Shown: one piece after another, positions 1 through 15,238 of the stretch
How the letters are laid out: the number at the start of each line of letters is the position of its first letter
Position numbering within the stretch: the stretch's first letter is position 1
Assembly: GCA_030159075.1 (NCBI GenBank)
Contig: BROG01000533.1
Coordinates: 310,001-374,000 of the forward strand
Direction: 5' to 3'
Source: Atrina japonica
Taxonomy: Eukaryota; Mollusca; Bivalvia; Pterioida; Pinnidae
DNA length: 64,000 nt
Program-made: the position numbers and the translations under genes
The notes under the pieces: model-generated
The model's input: the letters and a program-made list of their open reading frames with translations, nothing else
Told to the model about the DNA's origin: nothing
Database searches by the model: none

Positions 1-1721
1 CATAAGTGAGGCAAAAAGTCTTGTCCTCTGTTCATATCTTGAGTTTTGTTGTGTGTATATCAACTATAATTAACCCAAACACTACAAAAAGTACAAAATA
101 AGGGCATGATAGAGTGAGGGCTGGTTATTGTTATAAACAACACACACTAGCTTTGGTATGGGAATCATATATGCCACAAATAGTGTAAGCCATGTGAATT
201 GTAAAATAAGCCACTTTGTATACCCCAAAGATATAAGATTGGGTGGCGTTTTGTTTTCCAGTCCATCTGTTAGCCTTTTTGTACACTCACAACATTTTAG
301 TTTCCATGAAATAATGTGAATTTCTTCCGTCAAATTTTAGATCAGTTAGGCATTTTGCTTTATCTCATTAAGATCTTGAATGAGTTCAGTTATGAACTTT
401 GAAATTTTCAACAACATTTGTTAGAGTTATGGAACTTTAGATCTTCCTTCATGAATGGCAGTTCTTGGGGACAAAGTGTTTTGTAATGCATCTTATTGGA
501 AAATCCTATGTGGATCAAATGAAAATATCTTGCACTTCTTCAGAGAACTTTCTTAGCTGTTACAGATTATTTTTAAGATAATTTAAAACTCTGTCTGACC
601 TGCATTTTCTTTTGTAAAGGACCCGTCAAAGCATTTAAACTGTATTTAAGTTCATTGGCTTTTTAGTTTTAGATTTTTGTAAAGAAGCTTATATTGTGGT
701 GGTGTACCAAGAAATGCTTGTACAGTAGTGTTCAGTCAGTATTTTCAATAATTGCTGATTTTTTTTTTGTCTGCCCATTATTTCATTTAGATTGCTTCAT
801 GCTTTTAGTACATGTTCAAAACACATGATGTTTTAATAACTCTCAGTCTTGACATCTTATTACATATTTTTCTTCCGCTTACAAATTTGCTTGTAGTTGA
901 TGCTAATTTTTGATTTGTTCTCAGTTTTACTTTAGTTTTTCCTCTGTAACAAGTAAAAGTGCATTTGGTGTCAAAATATAACACCTGTGTCATCCGATTT
1001 ATACAGTGTCAAAGTATATCATCCTGTCATCTAACTCATCTGGTAATTGTCTGCTGATTAAGCTTCATGGTCTTGGTATATCACCCATACCAACTTATTT
1101 AGTATCCAGTATTTTTTTTTTTGTCCATATTCATAAATGCCCCTGCCTTCATCATTGTAAAAATGTCAATACGTTAATATATATACATTTTCAATAACAT
1201 TGGAATATTCCTAAAAGTTGGGGGAAATGAGACATATTTTCCTACGGGAAACAGTCGTAAGACAGATGTAAATTCCACCTGAATATCACATTGTATCATA
1301 GTACATTGTATGTCATTGATGTCAACTGATTTATAGTGTTTGCTTTCCATTTTGATTGATCTCACCAGTAACCCCGACAGTAATGTCGGTAGGATGTGTA
1401 CACAAAATTCTGATTTGTGGCAGTGTGTCTTGAAATGTACGTAACATTATGAGTAACTTAACAGAATTGCACATGTGATTGGACTTTAGAGCTCTAGTAG
1501 CTGAATGCATGCAATATTGAACATGTATTGAATCTGTGCTTAATTTTATGATTCCAAAGGTTTTAGTTCCAGGATTTTCCAAATGGGAACAACCTAATTG
1601 ATTTAACCCTTTCACCTGTGAATATCCGAATGTTATACTTTTTCCATTGTTAAAGACCAGTCCAATATGGCCTATAGGGATAAAAGATTTAATAATGATA
1701 TATTCAATGTAATTTTTTCAG
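1..1721 (+). other. KIF27 intron (left part outside window)
   Basis: AT-rich sequence ending in the acceptor AATTTTTTCAG before exon 1722. I looked for the preceding motor exons (SSRSH, P-loop GQTGSGKT-like) on this strand and saw none. A degenerate dispersed-repeat fragment lies near 1590-1690 (AACCCTTTCACC ... GTCCAATATGG...). Confidence 0.7.
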
Positions 1722-3899
1722 AAATTACCCACAATATGTTTGGGAAGTTTCATTTTGTGGATCTTGCTGGATCTGAAAGAGCGCATCGGACTGGAAATGT
1801 TGGAGATAGGTTCAAAGGTAATTCTTGTTAACTGTTATTAGAAATTTTTAATTGACCCATCGCCAAATGCCCGACACGGCACCTTTTGGCAAACTTTTCT
1901 ATTATGATGTCACAATCAGATGGCCTGTCAAGCATATGTGTGATTATGACGTCACAATCGAATGACGTCAAAAACGCACATAGAGACCCATGTGATATTT
2001 GGCCATAGGTCAATTAAGAACACAAAGTTGTCCTTTCACAGTCTCTCTGTAAGTAAAATTTGTGTGTATTACTGAAAGAGTAACAAAAATGGTACATATC
2101 ACATCGATATGTCAGAAACGATCTTAAAAGACAAATCTCATAGATATACAGAATTTAAAGGGGCTTTATCAGTGTTTTCCAATTCTTACTACTTAGATTG
2201 ACGTACAATAACAAATAAGAGATATACACAGGCATAGAAATTCATGTATTCCTTGTAATATGTGAAAATAAGGTCAGGTCTGGTGATGTATACATATACA
2301 AATAGTAAGGCCAAATTAATCAATTGCCAGTAAATAATTGCCAAACTAGGTTTCTCAAGCAATTTTCACAAAATATTTAGGAATTTAAGAATTGTTATGC
2401 CTGTGTACATCTCTTTTTTATTATTGTGCATAATCTAAATATTAAAAAAGAAAAGAAAAATTGTTGGGGAAAAAAACACAGCTAATGATCCTTTACAGTA
2501 ATAGAATTACATGTCTAGCTTATATATGCTTTACATCTTTACCAGAATCTGTCCACATAAACTCCGGACTTCTTGCACTGGGAAATGTGATCAGTGCACT
2601 TGGAGACCCAAAGAAGAAAGTGTCTCACATTCCATACAGAGAATCCAAGATTACAAGGCTTCTGAAGGTACAGGTTTCTTGTTGATGAATAATAACTTGA
2701 ATACTTACATTGGAAAGTATATGTCTAATGATATTTAAACTGTTTTGTCTTAGATTTAGTATTTGCTTTATTTTGTCATTTTTAGAAACAAATTTAGTAA
2801 ATTTTTTTTCATGCAAAGTTGGTAATAATTTGTTATTTACTTTTTTTTTTATCTCTGACAATATTGATAAGAACCTAACTATCTTGAATTTTGTGAGGGG
2901 AGAAAAATTTCATTTGAAATAAGATTTGAGAAATTCATTACTCTAGATATGTTTGTATTTATAGGATTCTCTTGGTGGAAATGCTAACACACTGATGATA
3001 TGTTGTATAAGTCCATCCTCTTCAAACTTTGATGAGACTCTGAATGCACTCAAATATGCAAATAGGGTGAGTATTATTGATAAGAGATTTTAAGACTTGC
3101 TGTTATCCAAAATCTGTGTCCCAGCAAATCTATACTTAGCAATTCAAACATCAATGATATTTACAGTAGGTTTGAAAGTAAACAATATGAAATGGAGTTT
3201 TTTGTTTTTTTGGGTGGGGGGGGTTATGGTTATGATTATAGTTATATTTAATAATGGCATTTATATTCTAACCATAAAAAATATTTTACAAAAAAAACTT
3301 TTCTGGATTTACTGGGACATACAGTAAGTAATGTTTTTGTGTCCAACTGTAAAATGGATTTGTTCTGAACAATTGTGATGGGTTAGGGTTTAAATTTCTG
3401 TTTCTACCCTCATACTGCCCTGTGCCAGAAGTGACCTAACTAATGTCATTTTCCCATTGCTTTTTATGCTAAATCAACATTTTAAAAATAATTGGCCTGA
3501 CTTATGTACTCACTGAAATCTTGTAAACATTTACACATTTGTGTTAGAGGCTGGGGACCATTCTAAATTGGTTTTGAATGTGTTAATTTCTTATCACGAA
3601 AACAGCAAGTATTTGTAAGTGAAAAGTGAAATTTGTAGTAACATTGCCTTCTTGTAGCTGTTGACACATACCTTTGTGCTACAAATACCTTGGCTGTTGT
3701 ATCAATCACCCGTACTTCACCTGTATTCAGTATGAATAGCCTAATTCCAAGTCATTTTACTAATGTGCCAACACGATAGCTTTATTACATAAAAAAAAAT
3801 TTTGTTTTGACTTTATAGGCAAGAAATATAAAAAACAAACCAATAGTCAACAGAGATGTGCAATCCATTAGATTTGAGGAAATGCAGATTGAAATCAAG
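1722..3899 (+). CDS. KIF27: KIF27 exons encoding the C-terminal third of the kinesin motor
   Basis: Four exons (1722-1817, 2546-2667, 2965-3066, 3819-3899). They encode the switch II region ([16 protein letters not shown]), the helix alpha-4 segment [17 protein letters not shown], the loop-12/alpha-5 signature [20 protein letters not shown], and the last motor helix ending [18 protein letters not shown]. The microtubule-binding HIPYR and switch II DLAGSE residues are intact, so this is a real motor fold and not a degenerate one. The exon phases fit: 1722-1817 ends with one base (g) completed by aa of the next exon, and the next three junctions are phase 0. All donors are GT and all acceptors AG. 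The exon upstream of 1722, which should carry SSRSH (switch I), is not in the window. Confidence 0.95.
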
Positions 3900-6800
3900 G
3901 TAAGTAGAAAAAAAATACTGTATACAGGGAAATTTTCGCCCCCATTTCATTTTCGCCACTTTCGCCCTCACTGTCAGTTGGCGAATTTAAAACTGGGCAA
4001 ATTCAAAATGGTAAATTCATATATTTTTTATTATAATTAAAGTCCGGGCGAATTTAAAACAGGGTCAAACCATTTGCAAGTGCATTAGGGCAAAAATAAC
4101 AGGGGGCGAAAATAAGACTGTATACAGTAATTGAATGTTAATGAATCTTTAATAAATGATTGTTTCTTTGGTTATGAATATACAGTAATAAAATATACAG
4201 GTGACTCTCGATGACTCGAACATCGAAACCTTGAAGTTTTGTACCGATCCTGAATTTTTTTCTTCATAAATTAAATTCGATCTCTCGAACATCAAAACCT
4301 TGAAGTCAATTTGAAGTCCCGTTTATATATTCCTTTATATTTCACTCTCGTAACCTCGAAGTTCGAGTAATTAATGGTGAATTGATTAAAAGTCAATTCC
4401 GTTAGCCAGAACGACTCTGGGATCCTTACCCGTAAGTTTAAACAAAAGGTGTTTTGATAACCGAGTGAAAAGTAGTCCCTGACCTAATCGAGTAGTGATT
4501 GACAGGATTGTTAATTAATTAAGAGCTATCAAAAGAGAACTGTGTAAAGATTCATTATAGACTATGATGTTGAGTACAAGTGTCACAACCAAGTGGTAGT
4601 TTAACTTTTAGATCAAGCGGTACTTGTAGATTACTGAAGCAGTAGTGAATGCTACGGCAACAATCTATACCTTATATGTCGACGATCGTTTTTATCCAAA
4701 TCGGATACATAATAAAGATAACATATTAACACGGTTTTTCTGTTTTGAAAATTAGGTACGGGGATTGTTTATGGCAAAATTCATATGAATTACGAAAACA
4801 AAATCCCTTGTTTTGTGTAGTATTAAGAACACTACCTATATTGGTCGAAATGTCCTTTTCCAGAACTCTCGAAACCTCGAACTCTTGAAACCTCAAAGTT
4901 AATTAATAAAAAAAATCATAACAAAAGATTTTGGTTCTTTTAGCAACTACGAGAAGAACTTGTGAGACAGAGGACATCAATGTTGAGTAACGGAGGTGGT
5001 GATTACAATGCAGATAGACAAATACATGATGCTCACCAAATGAAGGCTTTAGAGGACAAAGTTATCAGGTAACTGTGTGTAAACTGGTACATGATGCTCA
5101 CCAGATGTAGGCATTGGAGGACAAAGTTATCAGGTAACTGTGTGTAAACTGGTACATGATGCTCACCAGATGTAGGCATTGGAGGACAAAGTTATCAGGT
5201 AACTGTGTGTAAACTGGTACATGATGCTCACCAGATGTAGGCATTGGAGGACAAAGTTATCAGGTAACTGTGTGTAAACTTGTACATGATGCTCACCTGA
5301 TGTAGGCATTAGAGGGCAAAGTTATCAAGTAACTGTGTGTAAACTGGTACATGATGCTCACCGGATGTAGGCATTAGAGGGCAAAGTTATCAAGTAACTG
5401 TGTGTAAACTGGTACATGATGCTCACCAAATGAAGGCTTTAGAGGACAAAGTTATCAGGTAACTGTGTGTAAACTGGTACATGATGCTCACCAGTTGTAG
5501 GACCAGATGTAGGCATTAGAGGGCAAAGTTATCAGGTAACTGTGTGTAAACTGATACATGATGCTTACCAGATAAAGGTTTTAGAGGGCATAGTTATCAG
5601 GTAACTGTGTGTGAACTGGTACATGATGCTCACCAGATGAAGCTTTCAGAGGGCATAGTTACTGTATATGCTGATTTATGACAATACATGTGATATTAGA
5701 GTATGTGAGATAGCAGTTCTAACTCATGAAAATAATAATGTCTTAAAGGTATTATTACAGAATGTCTTTGACATCATAAAAAATAACTGGCTAGTTTAGT
5801 ATGTTGATAATGAGTTTTGTCTTCGACTTCAGACTACAGACGGAGTGTTCCCATTATAAAATGATAGCAGAGGAAGCGTACAGACAATTGACAGAGATTC
5901 AGCATCGAGATATTCTATCTAAAAGTCAGGACATTAGATTGAAGGACTGGTTGGATTTGATGGAGGAGGTATTGACTTTAGAACACTGTGTTTATATTAT
6001 GACTGTTTAAGTATTTTTTATTTAAAGGTTCTCTTTCAAAGAAATAGAATTAATCATTTATCATCATATATGATCCATAGCAGGGATTGATATCATTGAC
6101 ATGAGGGTCTGGTAAAAGGCCCTTTCCCAATGCAAAATTTACAATTTTTTTCCCAAATTTGAGCAAAATTTCCCAAATATGTTTAGTGTACAGCTCACAT
6201 TTGGTAAGCTAAAAGGAGATTATCACAACTTTAAGTACCACCTAATCAAAACTTCCATGTCTTCAAATGAAAACCATGTTGTTAGTTAAATAAAAGAAGT
6301 TGAATAAATGAATTTGTGTGACTTTATTGTTATGAGTAAAATGACCAGTTACGTTTCCACTATTTTGATCCATTGGGACATAAAATTCACAAATGAAAGG
6401 GCACAGCACCATGTACACTGAAGGGTGTCTTACAAATACCATGAATATTATGATTTGATTTCCTCAGATTTTTAACCAAATCTGGTTTGATGCTTGATGT
6501 AAATAAGATCTAAAATGAGGCTGATTGTGGCTAACGTTTGACAATATTTGTTAAATGAGATTTAAAATGAGGCTGATTGTGGCTAACGTTTGACAATATT
6601 TGTTAAATGAGATCTAAAATGAGGCTGATTGTGGCTAACGTTTGACAATATTTGTTAAATGAGATTTAAAATGAGGCTGATTGTTGCTAACGTTTGACAA
6701 TATTTGTTAGAGTTATGAGAGTTCATAAAATCTTTATGAATTACTAAACTATAAATAATGTCTATAAACCTGTTTTAACCCGACATTTTCTTTTTTCAGA

Positions 6801-9800
6801 TAAAGAACAAAGTACCGGCTACGTTATCTAGAGAAGAGCTAGAAAATGCTACCATTAGAGATTTACAGTCACAGTTGAAAAAGGTCAGATACATCCCTGT
6901 GTGCTGTGATTGGTTTTTGTGTGGTGATCTTACTGGCTTACACCAATCACTTGTCTAACAATGCATAAATCTATCACACTTGTCATATTTCAGACCAAAG
7001 CTGAACATTTTCTTTCCTCAGTGGTTTATTCCAAATAATGTGTCCATGTGCAATGTTAACAATGATTTTTTTTCCAGTGTTTTAAGTTTTTTCCAGTTTC
7101 TCTTGTTCTGTTTGTATTTTCAGTTTTTTCTGTTGAACTGTTTACAGCTATTTCATGTTTTTTGTGGTTTTTTTTTTTGTTACATAAACTAATATTAATA
7201 TCTACCTTTCCTGTATTTATGAATCTTTTTAATTTTCTTATACCTTATTTAGGTTTTCAATAAGGTCTTGGAGCTGGGTTGAAAAACCTATGTACTTATG
7301 GGATGGCTACTCTGTTGTTTTTCTTCATCTTATTGTTACAAATGTAATTTTTATTTGAGCAAATATAAAAAGCAGGTGTACATTGTACTAGCTTGATTTA
7401 TCATTGGTCCTTGCTACATTTTATTTGCATACCTTCTACTTAAATGAAAATGGAAAACATTGCTTTCTTGTTGATAGGTTTACATTGAAAAAATCATGTG
7501 ATTCGACTTACCGCAATACCAATACCATACTGTAGAACTACCATTCAAAAGCCAAAGAGAAATATTTCCAAAGTTGGTTAGCCTGTCTGACACTGCTTAA
7601 TTAACTCTTTTTAAAAACCAGGATATAAGAAATATATTTAGATGTTTCCAAACTTTATGTGTCAGTACATTGGCCAGTGATCGAAAATAGACAAATCTGA
7701 CATTTTATACATGATTGATTTTAAAGATGTGGGTCCGTATCTAGGTAGTTAGAAGTTAACTATTTAATGATCTTGTCAAACATATTTCGTATGGGTTACT
7801 CTTTGTGTTTAGGTTATCATTATATGATATCTTTTAAATTAAAGAATTTATATATGAGCTTTGTAAAATCACAATCCATATAGGGAAAAATTCTTGTCAG
7901 CTGAGAAATAGAGATGTTCCTTTTGTGAAGTAGTAATGTACATATGTGTGTATATTTATTCTGAAGTCCAATTTGGTACCGTGACCCTGAATTGGGAGAG
8001 AGAAAGAAGAGAAGAAAGTTGAGGGGTGATTATGTAATTTCTGTATTAATAGTGTAAAGAAGATTTAAAGAGTGATGAAGAAATATTTGCAGAAAGGAGC
8101 AAAGAGCATGGTTCCATGATGGAGAGGCTAGAAGAACTGGTAAGGCTATCTTTAAGCATTCCTGTAAGCTAAGGGCACTTACAATTGGTCCAGGACACAT
8201 TGTACTAGCCAGATTTTGTCAGTGTTCCAGAAGTCAAACATAAATGGGACTGACAAGATGCAAAATATTTTCACTTTAAATGAAAGATTCATTATATTTG
8301 GTTTCTGATCAATTTTTGAGCCATCATTTGAAAACATTGTTTCTTTAAAAAAAATTCTTTAGTAAATAAAGTTTTTGGCAGTGTCTGCAATGATAATACC
8401 ATTAAATCATGGGAAGAAACCCAACTCAGAGCAGGTGCCAGTGTGTTCGGGTCTGACACCTTACCATTGGTGGAACAAATTAGTACTTGCTGGTCTGTTC
8501 CTGCCAATGGTAGGAGACCTAGAGTTAAATTTGTAATACATTACCATCCAAGGGAGATAACCTCAGATGGTCACTAAATACAGGAGTAATGTCAATTTAC
8601 CTTGTTAGAATACCATAAACAGCTTAAGATGGCTTATTGGTCAGTGGTTACATCACAGGTGGGAGCTGGGGCCACCTTTTGTCCGAGTCATAGCTCAGAT
8701 TTAAAAATTGTGTATACCTGGAAATTTTGGCCCCTGATTATTTTTGCCCTTCACAACAGAAATCATATTCACCCTGTCTTAAATTTGCCTTATATAACCA
8801 TAGTCTCTTGGATGGCACGTATAGCCACTCTTCAGTTATTTAGTTTGAACCTTTTGCTTTCATTTTAAATTCACCCCTCATCTGAGGACGAAAATAGCAA
8901 AAATTAAATGGGGGCAAAAATTTCTAGGTATACAGTAATGATAGTGACGGCTTCTTTGCCAATCAGTCAACATAAGATGTGAAAGTTACAAGGTTTATGG
9001 ATGAGACTGTAAAATGTTAAACCAAGATTTTATGTTAAAGTTGATGCCTCATGTTATAGGGCAATGTATTAGCATAAATCTTTAAAGTTTTTGGCATTAC
9101 ACCAGTGGTCAGTGATTTCTACATACATTTAAAAACATTTGAAAAGGAAGTAAAACAATAGAAAAACCAGCAAAGTATGGAGCTAGATAGTGAAAGAGCT
9201 ATTAAATAGTGACACATTTGACTTAACAATGACTCAGTACTAGTTTTCGTCCAACTAGGAAAACTATTTAGTCTTCATTTCTCCCATGGTTCACATATTT
9301 TCCTTCTTTTTTTTACTGAGAATGATTTCCTTGTCAATCCCTAGGGTATTGACAGGCTACACACATTGTGACATCACATTACAATGTATGACATATAACT
9401 GCTTTGGCTTCTAGAATGCGTACATAGTTATGTTAGACTTGACATAGATCTGCGTAGATCTACATAGACGTAAAGTATGCGTAGATCTACATAGACATGT
9501 ATTTAAGACATGAGACAATAATAATCACAGTAGGGATAGATTCTTTTAGTCTTCTTATTTAAATACAGGATTCTTACCATCAATCTTTTGCTTGATATCT
9601 CTTATAAATATTGCAATTGTAAATTCTGTCAACGTATCCTGAAATTAAATCTGTTACATAATAAATTGATCTGTATTTGACCCAATTTTCTTTTTGTTAC
9701 CAAGGAAACCATGCTGGAGCAGCGCGATCATAAGCTAGGGGATGCAGAGGAGCAGATTAAGAAACAAGAGCAACAGTTGATTGAACAGCAGATGAAGATA

Positions 9801-12800
9801 GAGGAGTTACAAAAGGCTCTCAAGGTACACATTTTGTCTTGTAAACAATGTCGTGGCATCGGGAAGTGACAAAATTTCATAAATGAACTGTGTACAGGAA
9901 TCTCTGTAGTTGTGGATATTTTTATGTCATAATTTAGAGAGGCACAGAAGATCATATGTTTATGTGTTGTGTAAATATTTGTACATACAATTTAAAATTT
10001 GATATGTCAGTGTACAGTGATGATGCTTTGTCACCGAGAGCATGTGATGATACTCCCCACATACGATGCTCATTACCCATGCATTTACACACGTATGTAT
10101 GTGCAGACAGCAATCACATGTTAGCAATACACACATGCTGAGACACATGTGTATGTGCATACAAAGAGCTCATACATGTGCAATACACACATGCTGATAC
10201 ACATCTGTATGTGCATACAGCAATCACATCTTAGATATACATACATGCTGAGACACGTGTATGTGCACACAGGTCACATGTTAGCAATACACACATGCTG
10301 AGACATGTGTATGTGCACACAGAGATCACATGTTAGCAATACACACATGCTGAGACATGTGTATGTGCACACAGAGATCATATGTTAGCAATACACACAT
10401 GCTGAGACACGTGTATGTGCACACAGGTCACATGTTAGCAATACACACATGCTGAGACACGTGTGTGTGCACACAGATCATATGTTAGCAATACACACAT
10501 GCTGAGACACGTGTATGTGCACACAGGTCACATGTTAGCAATACACACATGCTGAGACACGTGTGTGTGCACACAGATCATATGTTAGCAATACACACAT
10601 GCTGAGACACGTGTGTGCACACAGATCATATGTTAGCAATACACACATGCTGAGACACGTGTGTGTGCACACAGATCATATGTTAGCAATACACACATGC
10701 TGAGACACGTGTATGTGCACACAGGTCACATGTTAGCAATACACACATGCTGAGACACGTGTGTGCACACAGATCACATGTTAGCAATACACACATGCTG
10801 AGACACGTGTGTGTGCACACAGATCACATGTTAGCAATACACACATGCTGAGACACATGTATGTGCACACAGGTCACATGTTAGCAATACACACATAATG
10901 AGACACGTGCATATGTGCATCCACAGAGATCACATGCTAGCAATACACACATGCTGAGACATGTGTATGTGCACACAGGTCACATGTTAGCAATACACAC
11001 ATGCTGAGACACGTGCATATGTGCATCCACAGAGATCACATGCTAGCAATACACACATGCTGAGACATGTGTATGTGCACACAGGTCACATGTTAGCAAT
11101 ACACACATGCTGAGACATGTGTATGTGCACACAGATCACATGTTAGCAATACACACATGCTGAGACACATGTATGTGCACACAGGTCACATGTTAGCAAT
11201 ACACACATAATGAGACACAACACTATAATACAATGACACATGAACACATTTGTATGCACTACCTTGAACAAACACACAATACACATACACAACATACACA
11301 TACACAACATACACATACACAACATACACATAATCACACTTGGACACAAATTCACATATCATATTCACCCAAATAAGTGCCCAGGGTGCTAAAAATAATA
11401 AAAAGAGGTAATGTAGATACTTATAGGGACCTATTAAAAATCTGATTGATGTAAAACAGTTAATGTTATTTATAAGGTGAAGTTGTTGTAGTTATTACCA
11501 ACAATACATATCAACACTATTGCTGGAGAGGAAGGGGGGTGGGGCTCGAGATAAACTGTTAATTGTGTTATTTTGTTCCTGATCTCCTCATCAACTGACT
11601 AGAAAAGAATTCTGATCATGTGTAAATAAAGATGAGTAAATCTTAACTATAGGTGGAGGGGACTTACAGGGACTTGGGCATTTATTTCATAGAATATTAT
11701 ACATAGGCATATCCAGACATATATATGCTTTGATTAAAGCAAACAGATATTTCATATTTATCAGCATGGCAATTGACATCAAAATGAGCATCTATTGATT
11801 TTCATAGCGGCACAATGTTTACAACATACAGTTAAAACTTAATATGAAATTTAAACATTTAATCAGTGAATTACGCTTTAAGTTTTCACTCTCTAAATTA
11901 TCAATTATTGGTACTGTATTCATTAGGATCTCTAAAGTAAAAATTGATGTGTAATTCTAGGTTACAATACAGAGCAGTGTTGTTTCAGAACAGGTATTTT
12001 CTTTGTCACGTGTATATGAGCATGGTTCAGTTGTCATTAAGGAATAGAATTAACTTGTTTGAAGCAAATTCTATGCACGATATTAACGTTTTGGACACAT
12101 TTCTGTTTCAGTATAGTTATTTGTAACTCTTTATATACAGGAATGGTGGGAGCTTGCAGATATGCTTTAAACATCTTTTGCAATGCCATGTACATATGAC
12201 AAACAGCTGTTTCTCTTTTTCAGACATTTTAGTCAATAGTAAATTTCAATACTAAGTCTCACAGAATGAAACTTTTGAATACAGTTGAACCTGTCTCAAA
12301 AGATAACCCTTCTGCCACTGAAATGTTGTCTTACAAGACAGGTGCTCTCTCAATAGAGTTTTAATCTTAAAGATTACATAGCTAAGTGATTTTCAAATGT
12401 GGTCTCTCAAGACAGGTGGTCTTCTAATGACAGGTTATCAATGACAGTGGTCTCACAAGACAGGTGGTCTTCTAATAGGTTATCAATGACAGTGGTCTCA
12501 CAAGACAGGTTCCACTAAAATTAGTAATTCAGCTTTCTGAAACATTTGTTTGTTATTCATTGTAGATTTTCAGTCATTTCTTTTTATTCTATGTAATGCA
12601 CTATGACCCAAAATCTATAACGTCGTGTCTTATTAGTCATTGTGATCATGTCAAATATATCTAAACTCATCGTCCCCTGTAGCCACATTTGGACTCATCC
12701 ATTTCAAAGATCAGTAAAGTCCACTGTCAGAATTTAGAAGTCTATAATTTAGAATCCAAGTTTCCAAATGATTTTACATTCAATATAAACTTGTTCACCC

Positions 12801-15169
12801 CTGGATTCTGACATTAGACTTTACAGTTACTAATTCGGGTGAGTCTAAATGTGACCACAGGGTTTGACGAGTTAGACCATCCAAAGAAGTGGAACATTTT
12901 CATTGTTTACATTGCAATGATAAAAAAAGTCAATTTTGATGGTAGTGATTTTAATACGACAGAAATTTAATGTTACAAGGATCCCACAAACATGATAGCA
13001 TTGGCCAAATAAGTCAAAGAGTTTTCATTTTATTTTTTATGAAATTTTTAAATTGAATATATGTGCAAATTTAAGCATGTTCACTTGTCTTTTGATTTGA
13101 AGTGCTAGCTTGAGTTAGGTGTTTGTATGTGTGCTTTTCTTGTCACTATTGCTCATCGCTAATTTCACAAGCTTTAAATCACATATCTTACTCAGATGTA
13201 AAATTGTCTATGTTGTTGTCCCCCCTCTCCCCCTCCCCACCACACACACACAACTTTTCGCACATGATGTCATTGACAACCCTAATTGAAGTGCCATAAA
13301 TTTATACTTATCCAGTGGATTTAGGTCAGTGCCATGAGATTTCTATACCCAGTAAAAATGTTGAACCACAGAAACTCGGTTTAAATCTTCATCCAAACGA
13401 CTCAGGAATTATATTTCTCATACCAAGTATTTTGGTGAATAGAGAGTCATATACCAAGTTATTGTCTGATCCATTCGCTTCAAAATACATGTGACTTTAT
13501 TACCGTATGCATACTCATTTTAGCGATATTCTAATATTAGTGCCTTTGCGCTAATTCAAATGCAGTGCTAAAATTTCTCCATCATCATTCTGTATACACG
13601 TCAAAGCTAATAAAATTAATCGCGCGAATTCAAGATTGCTCTAATCAGTTTACACCCCCTAAGAACGCTAAAATATGAGTGTGCTAATTTAAATACACAT
13701 ACAGTACATGGGTTGATGTAGAATTATGTTTGATATGTGTAAGGAAATAAAATCTTGTACTTCGTAAATAACTGATTATTACAGCATTCTAGTCAAAATT
13801 CACATATCTATTAAGTCTACTCATCATCACCTGATATTAGTTTTAAACTCTTTTCAAACTTTATTTCCGAGAAGCTACATTTTTTTCTTTGCAGAAAGTT
13901 ATTTATTGACACCACTTACTATGAAGGAAATGTTGCTGCAAATTTTCCTTGTGACTTACAAATACCTGCAGTTTTCATGGAAAGAAACTGACACATTACA
14001 AGCTAATTTAGAAAGATAATCCATAGACTTCAACACAAATGTGCAAAAGTTTACAAGACTTCTTTGAGTACATAAGTCAGGCCATTTATTTGGAAAAAAT
14101 TGATTTAGCATAGAAAACTATGGGAAAATGATATTAGTTGACTCAATTTTGGTATGATGGTGTACTAGTTTAGAATATCTGAATGTCAGTATGTGTGTTG
14201 ATATAAAATTCATTTTGTTTGTGTCCCAATCCTTTCTTAAAATCCAACTTACATATTTGTGCTATTATTTCTTCATGTTACATTTGTAATTATCATTTGA
14301 ATGAAAGTATATGTACATAACATGTAGCATGTGTTTTTATGTTGAAGTTTTATACCCCAGTTGCCCCAGTTGCCATCTCTTGGTGTCAAGGTCATAGACT
14401 GTGCAAAGAGCTTTATATGCAAGACATGATATTGGTCTTTAAAACTTAATGATGTCATTAAAATATCTTTCAAATTATAGGTCTTCTGAATTTCCTGTGC
14501 ATGTTATATCTGACATTAATAATCAGAGTAACGGAAAGTTGTTATTAAATCTTGAAAAATATTAAATTTTTATTCATGTGCAGTGACATATATACAGTAA
14601 AGTACTGGTAACTCAAATATGGCTAATATGGGTATATAGTGATTTCATGATTATCATGAAAATGAAGTTATTCCTCAGAAGATATAATTTATTTGAAAGC
14701 ATTTACTTATTACAATAATACAGTCACAGACATAAAAAGAAGTACAAGTAGTAATTTCAATCCTTGATTAAAAAAAAAAAAATAGTGATATAATTTTGAT
14801 TTTTAAAACAAACATTTTATTTAAAAAGATGAAGTATAGGATCTTTAGAATGTTTTTTGATTTTTTTTTTTTCACAAAGTTTTACTATCAAAACAAAACA
14901 AAATCTAGTGGCTCACAGAGGACTGCATATCATATCTGAACATGCTATTTATATAATGTGGTGTAAATATTTCAACTAGTTACTGTAATCTGTAGAAATT
15001 ATACCATGATACAGTGGGAGGCTGACCAGGTAGCTCTGTTGTACAAGCTTTGATGTGGATTGTGACAGGCATTAGTTCAAATTCCATAATTTCCTCTCTT
15101 GTTGCAGTTGTAAAAATTTTACTGTTTTTATAAAAATCTTGAAGAATCATGCAAATTGGATTTTAATCA

Positions 15170-15238
<69 letters not shown>

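Noticed and set aside
10080..11218. CRISPR-like regular repeats
   Set aside because: There are no unique spacers; whole units repeat head to tail, as in a minisatellite, in an animal intron.
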